A DNA stretch of 64,000 nucleotides from Campanula takesimana. Its lineage: Eukaryota > Streptophyta > Magnoliopsida > Asterales > Campanulaceae. Positions 21,675-32,936 of this stretch are shown here, in pieces (the stretch's first letter is position 1; every line of letters begins with the position of its first letter). Position numbers and translations under genes: made by a program. The notes under the pieces were generated by a model, which saw only the letters and a program-made list of their open reading frames with translations, was not told the DNA's origin and did no database searches. Location of the stretch: the NCBI GenBank assembly GCA_026119855.1, contig JAOWBW010001591.1, positions 124,001-188,000 of the forward strand. The letters run 5' to 3'.

Positions 21675-23969
21675 CTATTTACCTTTGGCAGTTACCTTTT
21701 TAGGTACTTGTCCATCGGCAGCAGATGTGGTTAGACTGGCAGTACTAGCTCTGCTGATGTATTCACCAAGAATACCGTTATCGACAGACTCAGTATCGGC
21801 AACCTTAACATATCTTTGTTTGTGCTTATCATTCCTTTTGTTCTGGTTCTTAGGATACTTCATTGCCACAGCACTGTATATTGGCTTAGCATCCTTATGC
21901 ACTGAGTTAACATGACTACATTCAACTTTCTCATCCTTTTTCTCGGTCGCATAAGTTTCAGTAGAGCTACTGCTGCTAGAATCAAATCCTAACCCAGATT
22001 GGTCCTTATATGACATTTGGGTCTGTAGGATTGTTTCAACAGCAACTCTAGATTTTGTGTAAGAATCAATAATCCTTGAGAGATGATTGTTTCTTTTCAC
22101 AAGATCTTCGATCTGAGCTATCAATACTGCTACTTCGCTTTTGAGATCCAGGTTTTCTTTCTTTAGAAGAACAGACTCAAGCTCATGTCCTTTGAGAACC
22201 TTAAGTTCAGACACAAGCAAGTCATTCTCTGCATAAATTCTATTGAAATCAGCAGCCATCACTTTATGAACGCTACTCAGCTTCTCATGATCAATAAAAA
22301 GTTCATCTATTGTCTCTACCATTTCAGCTTTGGATATTTCAGGAAAGGGATCAGCTAAAATTTTGGGGGCAGAGGGAATAGGTTTAGGAGAGAAGTCAGG
22401 TAGAGAAGAGATGGGTTTAGATAAGCTTTTGGCAATGGTGGGATGCTCGGTGAATGAGAATTTTCTGGTCATTGGTAAGGGTTTAGGTTTGATAGCAGTG
22501 AATTGAATAGAGTTACACTGACCATAGAGAGAGGTTCCCACTTGGTGAACTCTGTATCCATTTGGGTTCTCTGCTTTGACACTAATCTCTTTGAAGTGTG
22601 GTTGAGGTCTTCCAGTAGCTTCTTCTCTTACTGGAGATCTTGGAGGAGATGGATCTCGGTAGACTGGAGTCGGCAATGTGGATGTATCGGCATCTTCCAA
22701 GTCTAGGGCGACAAAGCTTACATCGGCATCTTCATCTTCATCGGCATCTTCATCTGAGTCAGTTTCACACCAAACCGGCAAGGCCTTTTCTGTGCTTTCA
22801 TCGGCAACAAAGCTTCGAGACTTGGGATGTCTCTTGTTGAATGGCTTCCTCACATACTCATATTTTGGTTGAGGACATTTAGAAGAAAAGTGACCAGGTT
22901 TTCTGCAGTTGAAGCAAACAAGATCACCTTTGTTGTTCTTTCCATCGGTAGCACTTTTTGATGGTTTGTTGTAACTTGCTGGTTTTTGAAAAGTTGGTGC
23001 GAATGATTTTGGTTGCTGGTAGCTTCCTTTCTGCATCCTCTTGAAGTCTTTAAACCTTTTGTAGTTCCTAGCGAAGGCGGCAAATTCGTCTTCTTCCATA
23101 GGCTGTTCTGAGGTAGTTTCAAAGGTTTTGGAGCTGCAGGGTATATGATGGGGATCTATAGGAGGGAATTTGTTTGAAGGGAATGATATCTGTGACTGAG
23201 CTGATAGAGACAAGTTTTTGAAATTTTTATCGAGAACGTTAAGTTTTTGCAGTTCTCTCTCATACAGAAATAGACTAGACACAAGATTCTGAATAGAAGT
23301 CTTGTTCAAGTCTCTCACTTCTCTAACAGCGGTGACCTTGGTATGATATTCATTTCCCAAAGAACTTAGAAAACGAATATTCAGGTCTTTCATAGTATAA
23401 ATCTTTCCTAATGAAGAACATAAATTACTTACCTCGCAGAATCTGTCGTAGGCACTCCTTAGTGATTCACCATCTTGTTTCTTGAAGGATTCAAACTCAG
23501 CAATACAATCGTAGAGTCTGTTGTCCTTTACCTGCTCATCACCTTCAAAGTATGCAAGGAGCTTGTTCCAGCATTCTTGAGCCGTGGAGCACAAGTCAAT
23601 GAGTTTATATTGCTTGTCGTCCAAACCACAAGAAATAATGTGGCATGCTTTTCCATCTAGGGCAGCTGAAAGTTTGTCGTCCTCAGTCCATTCCTCTCTT
23701 GGTTTCTCGACCAAGGTTTCTTCAATCTGAACATGGGTTTCATGTTCAGTGTCACGATCAGCATGTTGTGTCAGCGGAGTGGAGGGAATAGGTCTATAGG
23801 TGGTTGAGACTTTTAAAGGAATGATTGGACCACCTTCTATGACCTTCATCAACCGATCATCGATTGAGTTCATATACTTTATCATACGAGATTTCCAGAC
23901 ACCAAACTCGTTGACATTCAACAACGGTATGGTAGTGATGTTAAATGACTGCATGATTTTTCCTGCCAT
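21675..23969 (-). CDS. gag: SIRE-like copia gag, 764 residues (E3 left unit)
   Basis: The longest intact reading frame in the window. It starts at an ATG 52 bases inside the PBS. The capsid region covers about residues 20-260 (FGVWKSRMIKYM, EEWTEDDKLSAAL, AQECWNKLLAYF, GESLRSAYDRFCEV). A CCHC knuckle CFNCRKPGHFSSKC is near residue 355. An acidic DADEDEDADV stretch and a long coiled coil near 570-650 (HKVMAADFNRIYAENDLLVSELKVLKG is one segment, split here for description) follow. Repeated Ala-Asp dipeptides come from the TGCCGAT word. The ORF ends at TAG 21675-21677 before the second knuckle. Confidence 0.93.
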   Translation of the reverse strand: MAGKIMQSFNITTIPLLNVNEFGVWKSRMIKYMNSIDDRLMKVIEGGPIIPLKVSTTYRPIPSTPLTQHADRDTEHETHVQIEETLVEKPREEWTEDDKLSAALDGKACHIISCGLDDKQYKLIDLCSTAQECWNKLLAYFEGDEQVKDNRLYDCIAEFESFKKQDGESLRSAYDRFCEVSNLCSSLGKIYTMKDLNIRFLSSLGNEYHTKVTAVREVRDLNKTSIQNLVSSLFLYERELQKLNVLDKNFKNLSLSAQSQISFPSNKFPPIDPHHIPCSSKTFETTSEQPMEEDEFAAFARNYKRFKDFKRMQKGSYQQPKSFAPTFQKPASYNKPSKSATDGKNNKGDLVCFNCRKPGHFSSKCPQPKYEYVRKPFNKRHPKSRSFVADESTEKALPVWCETDSDEDADEDEDADVSFVALDLEDADTSTLPTPVYRDPSPPRSPVREEATGRPQPHFKEISVKAENPNGYRVHQVGTSLYGQCNSIQFTAIKPKPLPMTRKFSFTEHPTIAKSLSKPISSLPDFSPKPIPSAPKILADPFPEISKAEMVETIDELFIDHEKLSSVHKVMAADFNRIYAENDLLVSELKVLKGHELESVLLKKENLDLKSEVAVLIAQIEDLVKRNNHLSRIIDSYTKSRVAVETILQTQMSYKDQSGLGFDSSSSSSTETYATEKKDEKVECSHVNSVHKDAKPIYSAVAMKYPKNQNKRNDKHKQRYVKVADTESVDNGILGEYISRASTASLTTSAADGQVPKKVTAKGK

Positions 23970-24020
23970 GGTATCGGCAATAAAAGCTGCAAAGCTTGGA
24001 AATTTCTTTCAAAATTCCAA

Positions 24021-24032
24021 GCTCTGATACCA
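24021..24032 (-). other. Primer binding site (tRNA-Met), E3 left unit
   Basis: TGGTATCAGAGC on the minus strand, two bases from the LTR terminus at 24035. Confidence 0.95.
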
Positions 24033-24034
24033 AT

Positions 24035-25417
24035 TGTTAGTCCCAATTGGTAAGAAAATAGGCTAGAGGGGGGGGGTGAATAGCCTTTTTAAAACTTTTA
24101 TAAAGAAACACTTTTAAATGCAAAGTCACTTATTAGTTTGCAAACTATTATCAGTAAGCGCAGCGGGTAAAATATGACTTAGTTTTAACTCACACAAAAT
24201 CAGTGTATAAAAGATTTTCAGAGCTTAGTTTAGACACAAAGTTGTTTCTAAAAGTTCAATGCAGTTTCAAGAGATTGGTCAATGGAAATTACAATGAATC
24301 AGTACGAACATATGCAATCTGCTGGTGATAGAATTCCAACCGGCAATGATAAGGTAAGCAACAGAGACACAGGGATTTGGAGAGGTTCACAGTGTAAATA
24401 CTGCTACGTCCTCTACCAAGTTTGGTCAGAACTTGGATTTGGGTTAAGAGTACTATTAGATATCTCTAGTCTATTACAAGCACAGCTTTGCCGGTATACA
24501 AAGACTAAGTTCTAGAAATTTCTAATGGATCGTAAAATAATTCTGACCAAGTGTATTTGAGCGGCAAGTTCAAGAGAACTTATCTCACTCAGGTGGGTGT
24601 GTGAATAACTTAAACAACGTATTCCTTATATGATCTAGTTCGGGAATACTAACAATGTTGTTTGAGTTGGTGCACAAGTGTATGTCCTATTAAATGATCT
24701 AATGATTATCTGGACACAGAATGTTTGAGTCTTTAATGAATACTCAAAAACATTCAACTCTCTTCAATGCTCTATCTTCACCAACCTTCTTCAATGCTCC
24801 AAGTCCGCTATTTATAAGAGGAGTAAATGTCTTGAGTCTTGTAGAAGAAGGCTTGCAATTTGAATATCCAGCTGGGTAGTTGAGGAGCATTAAATGCGAT
24901 ATCTCTAGCATTAATGACGAAGATATGAGGTACACGCATGCTCGCAAAATTCTGGTGGGTAAAGACCCCTTTGTCTCAACCGGTTACCTGCAAAAAGCAA
25001 GTAGAGACAGAGTATAGCTAAAAGTAGCTATGTGTCAGACGGCGCAGCAATCATTATAGAGCAGGTAAACTACTTTTAGATAAAACAGTAAGAAAGGACA
25101 GGGACAATCAGCAAGGTTGACTTTAAGATGGAACGATGTAACCTGACTGACAGTACATTGTCTTTCTTTATCGGCAAGTTGAGAATGGAGTTGATCGGCA
25201 ACTTCTTTAGTAAGTTGATCGGCAACTTGTTTACTAGTCTGCTGATTTGCTTCCTCTCGCTGGTTTGCCTTGTTTGAAGAGTTGGAATACACTTGTGCTG
25301 GTCACCAAGATTCCTAAGAGTACCTTATAAAGGTTCTAATAAAATTGGGGGATCCTAAGTGATAACTATGATTGGGATTAAGCAATTCTATGTCCTAAAC
25401 ATATATTTGATCAACAA
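24035..25417 (-). mobile_element. Middle LTR of E3
   Basis: The 1383-bp LTR starts TGTTAGTCCC and ends GATCAACA on the plus strand. It is nearly identical to 35526-36907. The minus-strand TATA (CTTATAAATAG) is at 24808-24818. In U3, TCGGCA recurs at 25171, 25195 and 25219, exactly 24 bp apart. It acts as 3' LTR for the right unit, being preceded on the minus strand by a polypurine tract, and as 5' LTR for the left unit, being followed by a PBS. Confidence 0.95.
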
Positions 25418-25430
25418 TTTCCTCCTAATT
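25418..25430 (-). other. Polypurine tract of E3
   Basis: The minus strand reads ATTAGGAGGAAAT directly before the LTR start TGTTGATC. This is the plus-strand primer position for the right unit and confirms that 24035-25417 is its 3' LTR. The interval 25431-25907 beyond it is noncoding. Confidence 0.85.
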
Positions 25431-25907
25431 GCTTAAGTCCAATCACCCTATCCAAGAACATCTATCTTAGCTTAGTAAAAGAATGTATAAGGAATGTCTA
25501 TTTATTATCATTCCCTAAGCCAAGTCACACACTAGATGTCTTAAAGAGGTAAAAATACAAAATGATAAAAAGTTAAGAGTAAAAGAAAAAAAAATGAGTT
25601 GCTGATGTCTTAAGATCAGCAGGGAGAATAATAATCTGCAAAACAAAGTTAGCATGAATAGCAGCAGAAATTATAAGAGAATATAACATATAAAAATAAG
25701 CACACAAGACAGTAATGGTTAGCAAAGAAGTCTTGGATAAATCGTTGAAGTTCTTCTGGATATCTATATCATTGGCTATATTGACTAGGAAACAGGAGGA
25801 TCCTCTTGCTGGTCAATGGCCTTTGATGTAGAGTCGGTAAGCTTGGCTTTCTTCTTTGCTCTCTTTTCTTTCTTTTCAGCTTCTCTCTTCTTCCTTCTTT
25901 GAGTGCT

Positions 25908-27593
25908 TTACAGTCTTTCAGTCAGCATTGCATTGTTGGCTTCCAGAGCAGCTATCTTCATTTGAGCATCAGCAAGAGCAGACTTGGCAGCAGATAAATC
26001 TTTTTCAGTCCTTTCTAGGTCTCTGATCTGCAACCTTTGGTCATCAACTAGTTGCTGCTGAATTGAATGCATACTTCCCAAACTTTCTGAAAGGGTAATC
26101 AGCCTAGATTCTCTGTCCTCCAGTAGATCTTTCAAGTCTTGGATTCTCTTGCTTTCCTCCTCCTGATTGGACTTAAGGATTTTGTCGGAAAGATCCTCAT
26201 GAATACGGTTCAACTTGTCACGGAGGAAGAGGCCAGTATCGCCCAGATCGGCACGAGTAACATGCACTTGCATATTTTCAGTATCCCCTTCAAGGTAACT
26301 GAAGTATTCATACATACTATTCAGTACCACGGGTTTTGACAGTCCAAGAGAAGAATGCATCAGGAAGGAAGGAATGAAGTCTTCATTGATAATATCAGCA
26401 TCTTCTACGAGACCTTCAGGAGCAGGCACAGTCAACTCATCATCTGAAGATAGAACAATCAGTAATGGAGAGGCTGGCACAGGAGAGGGAGCAGCTGGCA
26501 GAGACAAAACTTGTTGAAGAAAAGAAGCATCAGCAGCATATCTGTTAGCAAGAAGGAAATCAGCAGGAACAGATGTGGAGGCAACAGGATCGGCAGAAGT
26601 TACATCGGCACGGACGATCGGCAAAGGAAATGAAGGATGAATAATAACTGCACGTTCAACCGGCAGATGGAACACACCATTGTCCTCCAGAGAAAGAAAG
26701 ATAGACAGGATAAAATTCAAATAAGCACGACCTTCAAGAACCATGGTCATTAACCCGACATTCATCAGCCTTGAGGTATAGACCATATGATCGGCACGCT
26801 GTCTTGGATGAAACATCGGCAGAGTTAATGCAAGAGCAGCAGATTTTACCAAATGCAAAGGACCTCGAGAATTAGTGGCTCGGTATTCAAGAATGTCATG
26901 GAGTTCATCATTTATCATCATGCATCTCATCATCAGTCCATTCGTGGCGATGCTGACTTCCTTGGGTGATGGACCAGGTAGATAAATTTTGCCGCCAATT
27001 TTGAGCTTTCCTGGCAAGCAATGGAGAGGTTCAAACGCTGGTGGTCCTTTCACCTTGAGCTTGGAGACCCTGGGAGCTTTCCCTTTCCTTCTTTTGAATT
27101 CAGGTTTAATCCAGGGCAAGAAAGTAAGTTGTTCACTAGTTGAGCCCGGAAGAAAAGAATGATTGGGGCCAAAAGGATTTGGAATTGATCGGAGAGAATT
27201 TGATGGCAGCTCTATATAATCATCAGGATCTATTTCATCTGAGCTGTCATTCCTACCGGAAGCTGCAGCAATAGGAGCAGGTTGTGCTTCATCAGCAACA
27301 ACTGGATCAATGAGGGCCTCGGGAGCAGGAAGCAAAGGGAAGGAAATAGGAGCAAATAAAGCATCCTGAAATTCCTCAAATTGTAAATCAGCAGCAATCA
27401 GAGCATCAAAGTCAGCATTATGATCTTGATTGGCAATCTCTGTATCAGCACCTCCTCCCAACTCAACAATCTCTCTAACACCAGTAGGAGCTACCAGAAT
27501 CACATCAGTAGAAGAGATAGGGGCCTTAATAATCTGAGTGTCGGTAGTTGACTCAGATGGATGAGTGTCAGTAGTTGGCTCATCAGCATACAC
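25908..27593 (-). pseudogene. E3 third reading frame, C-terminal part (561 codons)
   Basis: An open minus-strand frame in the envelope position of a SIRE-type element. It is rich in Ala, Asp and Pro (TSADPVASTSVPADF), has a basic KRRKGKAPRVSKLKVKG patch near residue 180, and ends in a coiled coil of about 100 residues (KDLLEDRESRLITLSESL, ERTEKDLSAAKSALADAQ). No transmembrane segment is evident. It continues the frame 27862-29373 after a frameshift near 27600-27960. Function is unknown; SIRE-lineage elements are known for an extra frame here. Confidence 0.75.
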
Positions 27594-27861
27594 ATCAGCA
27601 ATAACCTCTTCATCAGCACAATCTCCTCCTGATTTAGCAAGCCATCAACTTCATCAGCAGATTGAGTTTCTATAGTTTCCTCAATTGATGCAAGTTGGTC
27701 TTCTTTAACAATCAGAGGTTGAGTGTCCATAGTTTCCTCAACTTGATTAACTAAGGGTTCATCAGCAGTGCTGGTTTCATCAGCAGGTTGAGTTTTTGAA
27801 GTTTTCTCAATAGTCTGTTCAACAGACTTATCAGCAGAGCCACGCTCAGAGCCATCACTGG

Positions 27862-29373
27862 CTAGAACTGAGTCAGCAAATGCTTCAGCAGAAGATATAG
27901 AAGTGGGGGCAGCAGCTGCATGAGCTTGATCAGTAGAGGGATTTTGAAGACAATGCTTATCGGCATCTTATCATACTCGCCGATAGAATCAGAAGAAGTG
28001 ATTGTTTCACCAGCAGCTTTGTGAGAGCAAACAAAATCAGCAGTATCAACGGAACTGACTGGAATTGGAATGGGTGAGATTGCTGGTGAAGGAACTTGTT
28101 CAGGAATGGAGGTAGATGCTGGTGTAGAAGCAGCTCTAGCCTTGATGAAGGCCTCTGAATCGTTCAGCAGATTCAGAGTGATCCTCTGCACATTCTTCAC
28201 AAATTGAGTGGCTTGAGCACTCTTATCCAGCCCTTCATTATCGTTGAAGTTCAGCAAATCATCCTCATCTTCTGGTCTTCCCAACTGATAAGGATCTTGT
28301 TCATCAAAGTTCATCAGCTGGTTGAAGACTGAGGCATAGGCAACCCATACGTCTTGCACCATCAGATCATGTCTGATCCTATCTTGAAATAGATAGACTT
28401 GATTCCAAGGAAGGGGTAGCAAGTCAAAATATCTTCCAAAATTCAATCTCAACTCACCTTCAGACAACCTTTGGAATTTTTGAACAGGCACAAATTTCTC
28501 TTTAAACATATCGGTGACCCTGTTCAGACTTGTTAAATCAATATAATCAGCACGATTGCCAGGGGGAACTGTCTCTTTCCTTTCCTCATGAAATTGGAGC
28601 AACCGGCGAATGAACGGATAGAGATGATCAATGAGGAACACCCAATTCTTTGATAAGACCTTATTGGTGAATGACCAATGGTTTCTGAAAAAGATGTGAA
28701 ATGTTGGGTTTCTGATAGGCTTGCATTTTCTGACAGAGGGTCCAGAGGCTACATCAGCAGCAGCATGGAGCTCAGGCAAGTATGGAAGATCTAGAATTCC
28801 CTTTTGAAGAGGGACTCTTACCTTTAAGTCAGAACCAATCAGTCTTCTTCTCTCATCCATTTCATCGGCAGCATCGGTTTCAGGCTTGATAATCACAGAG
28901 GGAGCAGTAAGTGTTGCACCGGCAAGAAGAGATGGTGCAAACCTGATCTGCTTAGCTCTTGGATCAGTAGAAGGAATTTGAGAGGAAGGAACTTGAACTT
29001 GAGTAACTGAAGGCTTTGGCTTTGGAGCAGCAGGAAGATCATCAGTAGATACAACCTTTGACTTCTTGACTTGAGCTTTATCGGCATCTTTGACTAGCCT
29101 TCTCTTCTTTGGAGCTGCTGGAGTAGAATCGGCCAGAATCCTGTCAGCAACTGGAGCAGGAGTAGAAACGTCGGCAGGGACTACATCAGCAACCTTGACA
29201 ACTTTCTTTGCGTTCTTCTTTTTGGGAGTACCAGCAGCAGGAACAATAATTGTGCTGGTAGGAGCCTTCTTGGAAATCCTATTCCAATCGGTAAGTTTAA
29301 AGGATTTGAGCTTATCAAAGTCAAGACTAGGGGGTGCCGGTGAAGCCCTAACAATTGCTGAGTTGCGCCTCAA
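27862..29373 (-). pseudogene. E3 third reading frame, middle part (503 codons)
   Basis: Open minus-strand frame following 29348-30027 by a frameshift. A Lys/Ala/Pro-rich low-complexity region (GTPKKKNAKKVVKVADVV, KKRRLVKDADKAQVKK) could be nuclear or nucleic-acid binding. It precedes a more globular stretch (FHIFFRNHWSFTNKVL, LRLNFGRYFDLLPLPWN, VWVAYASVFNQLMNFDE). Many Ala-Asp pairs reflect TGCCGAT/TGCTGAT words. No catalytic motif recognised. Confidence 0.7.
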
Positions 29374-30027
29374 GATAAGTGCTAATCAGCATGTAGTGGC
29401 ATCCTTTACCGGGGTGAGCTTTGTTCTTCTTTCTATCCTCCTTATACTTAACGGCAGCAATGGCAATGACCCTAAACAGGTAGGCACACCAGTTGAACTC
29501 TTCTTGCAACACGATGGCTGCCATTGCTTCAAACTGGACATCAGTAACATGGCTATGAGAGCCAGATCTGCAAACCAAACATCTATCCACAATCTCTGCA
29601 AGGGCAAAGAATCTTCTTCTGTAGTGAGCTTTAAGATGGTTATCTCCACTGAGTCTGGGACCGGTTCCCCTCATAAGGGTCCATGCCTTGTCCAAGGTTT
29701 GTTCATCAGTAATAGAGTCAGCACCCTCATTCCCAAGCAGAGGGAATGCTTCATGAATAGAAGAGGGAGTAACAGAGATAGGCACGCCGGCGACGGTTGA
29801 GGCGATGGAGACGAATACAGAGGAGTCATTGCGATCAGTGATGACGGAGGCATTTGAGAAGAACTCTTGAACTTGACCCAAAAATATAAACTCAATACCC
29901 GTTGGAGAGATGAAGGAGTCTAGAAGAGAGCCAATCAGAAGATTCTTCAAGAAAACACCGTCAAGAGTGTCGTCGAAGAAGGTGGAGTCAACATAGCCTC
30001 CATAGATATCCTTTTCGTTGCTAGACA
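29348..30027 (-). pseudogene. E3 third reading frame, N-terminal domain
   Basis: Starts MSSNEKDIYGGYVDS at 30027. Features such as VQEFFSNASVI, VAGVPISVTPSSI, LKAHYRRRFFALAEIVDRC and QEEFNWCAYLFRV resemble the plant-specific 'putative plant transposon protein' domain found beside copia pol genes; I recognise this from memory, not by search. The biochemical role of that domain is not established. Frameshift near 29348-29373 into the next segment. Confidence 0.7.
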
Positions 30028-30043
30028 TTTTCTGCAAAATCAC

Positions 30044-30758
30044 TCAAAAGATCTCACAAGTTAGAATGAATTAGTACAAAATAGATTTGAAATGCAAGTG
30101 TAAAATCAACAAGTAGTTACCAGAAAATAGTGTTAACTCTGGTCGAAGAACGTAAGAGAGTATGAAAGAAGATGATCAACACAAGCAGTAGAGATATCAA
30201 GAGAGAGTGAAGAGCGAAAAGACCAATAGGATTTTATGTGAAGCTTATATATGTTATGGAAGAGAGAGAGAATAGAAAGGGTTTGCATGGGAGAAAGAAA
30301 AATAATGATGAGTTTAACTGTAGCGAATACCTCGGAGAACGTGCGCACACAATGCATTAAATGCACGAACCGGACGGTTTAATTTAGACGGTTAAACTTA
30401 GGAGAGAGAAAGGGTAGAAACGGTAAGAATAAAGTTAAGGTTACCTTTCTGATTTATCACAAAGAGTTGGGATAAATCTTTGACACGATTTGGGTAAGGC
30501 GGAGCACACACGTGTCAGAGAGGAGGTGTGACCGATTGTACCTTTGATTTGACTAAGCTTACGTCATTTGTCAGAGAATCCTTATCCATTTGAATTGAGA
30601 TCTACCGATGAATTTTGAATTTTGACAAATCGGCAAGACATGGTTCGGCAAGTTGTTGATCAGCAAGATATTTACCGGCATGATGTTTGTCGGCAAGATA
30701 ATTTTTGATCTGCTGATTTTATCGGCAGACTAACACAAATAGCAAGGTCAGCACAATT
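30044..30758 (-). other. E3 spacer between pol and third frame, with 15-bp CGGCA array
   Basis: Noncoding. At 30631, 30646, 30661, 30676 and 30691 the pentamer CGGCA (once CAGCA) recurs at exactly 15 bp, with inverted and further copies at 30711 and 30723. Otherwise AT-rich and without features I can name. Confidence 0.75.
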
Positions 30759-31771
30759 TTAACCAAAATAATCAATCATACCTAGTTCACCTCTGAGGAA
30801 TTCAAATCTTTTCTGATCTAAAGGTTTTGTCAGTATGTCTGCTCTTTGGTAGTCGGTATGAACTTTGAGCAGCACCACGTTTCCCTTTTCAACATGTTCC
30901 TTCAGAAAGTGATACTTGATGTCATGTGCTTGGTTTTGGAATGCATGACCGGATGTTGGAAACTGAGATGGCAGATTGATTGTCACAATAGATGGGACAA
31001 ACTTGAGATGGAACTTCATAGTCAACAAGTTGCTGCTTCATCCAAAGGATCTGTGAACAGCAACTGCCGGTAGCTATGTACTCAGCTTCAGTAGTAGAAG
31101 TGGAAATTGATGCTTGCTTCTTACAGGACCAAGACACCAATCTATCACCAAGAAATTGGCAAGTTCCACTAGTACTTTTTCTGGTCACCCTACAGGCTGC
31201 AAAGTCTGCATCTGAATAACCTATTAGATTAAAAGATGAATCTCTAGCATACCATAATCCAAGGTTAGCAGTGCCACATAGATATTTAATGATACGTTTA
31301 ACAGCTTGCAGATGGGATTCCTTAAGGTCAGCTTGAAACCTGGCACAAACACAAACAGCAAACATAATATCTGGTCTACTGGCAGTAAGATAGAGGAGTG
31401 AGCCGATCATACCTCGGTAGAGTGTCATATCTACTTTCTTACCAGACTCATCCTTATCTAAGTGAATGTTAGTGCCCATAGGTGTGCTTTGAGAGTGAGC
31501 ATTGTCAAAGCCAAACTTCTTGATTAATTCTTTTGCATACTTGGCTTGACTGATGAATATTCCCTCATTGGATTGCTTGACTTGAAGTCCAAGGAAATAT
31601 GTTAGTTCACCCATCATGTTCATCTCGAACTTGCTCTGCATTAGCTTCTCAAATCTCTTGCAAAGTGATTCATTAGTAGAACCAAAAATAATATCATCGA
31701 CATATATTTGAACAAACAATGAATTACCCTTGTGCTTGGCAACAAATAAAGTAGTGTCGATTTTACCTCAA
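30759..31771 (-). pseudogene. E3 reverse transcriptase C-terminal half and RNase H
   Basis: The minus strand contains the RT catalytic [45 protein letters not shown], then the RNase H motifs (YSDADFAACR, STTEAEYIA, IYCDNQSAI) and the pol end TDYQRADILTKPLDQKRFEF...GELGMI. A frameshift near 30930-31030 separates the last 90 codons. Stops near 31765 separate it from the upstream filler. It converts element RNA to DNA in intact relatives; this copy is defective. Confidence 0.9.
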
Positions 31772-31952
31772 GTGAAACCTAAGCTATCACTAAGTAAGAA
31801 CTTAGAAAGGGTTTCATACCATGCCCATGGAGCTTGCTTTAGGCCGTAGAGAGCTTTCTTCAATCGGTAGACGTGATTAGGCTTCTTGGAGTCCTCGAAA
31901 CCTAAGCTATCACTAAGTAAGAACTTAGAAATGGTTTCATACCATTTTGTTG
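31772..31952 (-). other. Deletion junction with duplicated RT filler (E3)
   Basis: A roughly 54-bp RT segment (CCTAAGCTATCACTAAG to TTTCATACCA) occurs at its normal place (31772-31824) and again at 31902-31952. There it joins integrase (…PQQNG) directly to RT sequence. The joint removes the integrase C-terminus with its catalytic Glu, the linker and the RT N-terminus. Short shared words (ATGGT and GGTTTC) lie at the joints. Confidence 0.8.
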
Positions 31953-32936
31953 TGGTGTACCGGCAGCTGAAAAGTTGTGGTCTATGCCATGATCATCACA
32001 GTACTGAGCAATACCATTGTTCTTGAATTCAGTGCCGTTGTCTGATCTCATGCTGATGATATCGCTTTCTTTCTGAGTTTGTAGTAGTCTGAATAACTTG
32101 GTAGCAACGGCATAAGTGTCATCTTTGTGACTGAAAGTTTCCACCCAAGTATATCTAGAGAAATCATCTACTACAACCAAGGTATATCTACTTCCCCCAA
32201 TACTTGCTGTAGATGTGGGGCCAAATAGATCCATATATAGCATTTGGAGGCACTTAGATGTTGACATGCAGGGCTTGCTTCGGAAGGATGATTTATGTTG
32301 TTTTCCAAGCTGGCAGGCCTTGCATTTCTTTGCTTGATCAGCAGACACTTGAGGTAGACCGGTAACCAGATTTGAACCGGCAAGCTTGGATAGATATTTG
32401 AAGTTCAAGTGACTGAGTCTCTTGTGCCATAGCCATGAGTTCTCACTGATGTTCTTAGCTACAAAACAAACATTAGCAACACCAGTAATAGCACTTAAGT
32501 CTACTGCATAAATGTTACCTTTTCTTTTGGTAGTGAGAAGGGTTTCATTGGAAGCAATGTCTTTCACATAGCAGCTGGAAGTAGTAAATACACATTCCAT
32601 TCCTTTATCACAGAATTGTGATATATATAGAAGATTGTGTTTCAGACCATCCACTAAAGAGACCTTCTTCACAGTAACTGCACCTCTCTTGATGGTACCT
32701 ATACCGATGATTTTTCCTTTAGCATTATCACCGAAAACCACTGGGGGACCTGATGCTTCTGAGATATCGGCAAGTAGATCTGCAAATCCTATCATGTGTC
32801 TTGAGCAGCCACTATCTAGAATCCACAAATCCTTGCTTGCACCAGTTGAGGCCATGAAGCATTCCTGAAATAAAACGGTATGCTTATAATCCCCCTTATT
32901 CTTGGGTCCGAGGGTTAGTTCCTCTTTGGCAACCAC
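31953..32936 (-). pseudogene. E3 protease and integrase N-terminal part
   Basis: The minus strand reads FMASTGASKDLWILDSGCSRHM (protease, D-S-G-C-S) and GDNAKGKIIGIG, then pre-integrase SWLWHKRLSHLNFKYLSK and CKACQLGKQHK, and integrase YMDLFGP and RSDNGTEFKNNG. It stops at PQQNG, where the deletion junction begins, so the third catalytic residue (Glu) is missing. The start of the open frame at 32936 is arbitrary, since pol is made from the gag-pol polyprotein. Confidence 0.92.

Noticed and set aside
29090..29800. A 236-codon plus-strand ORF.
   Set aside because: It is the mirror of the Ala/Pro/Lys-rich third frame of E3 on the minus strand and has no features of its own.
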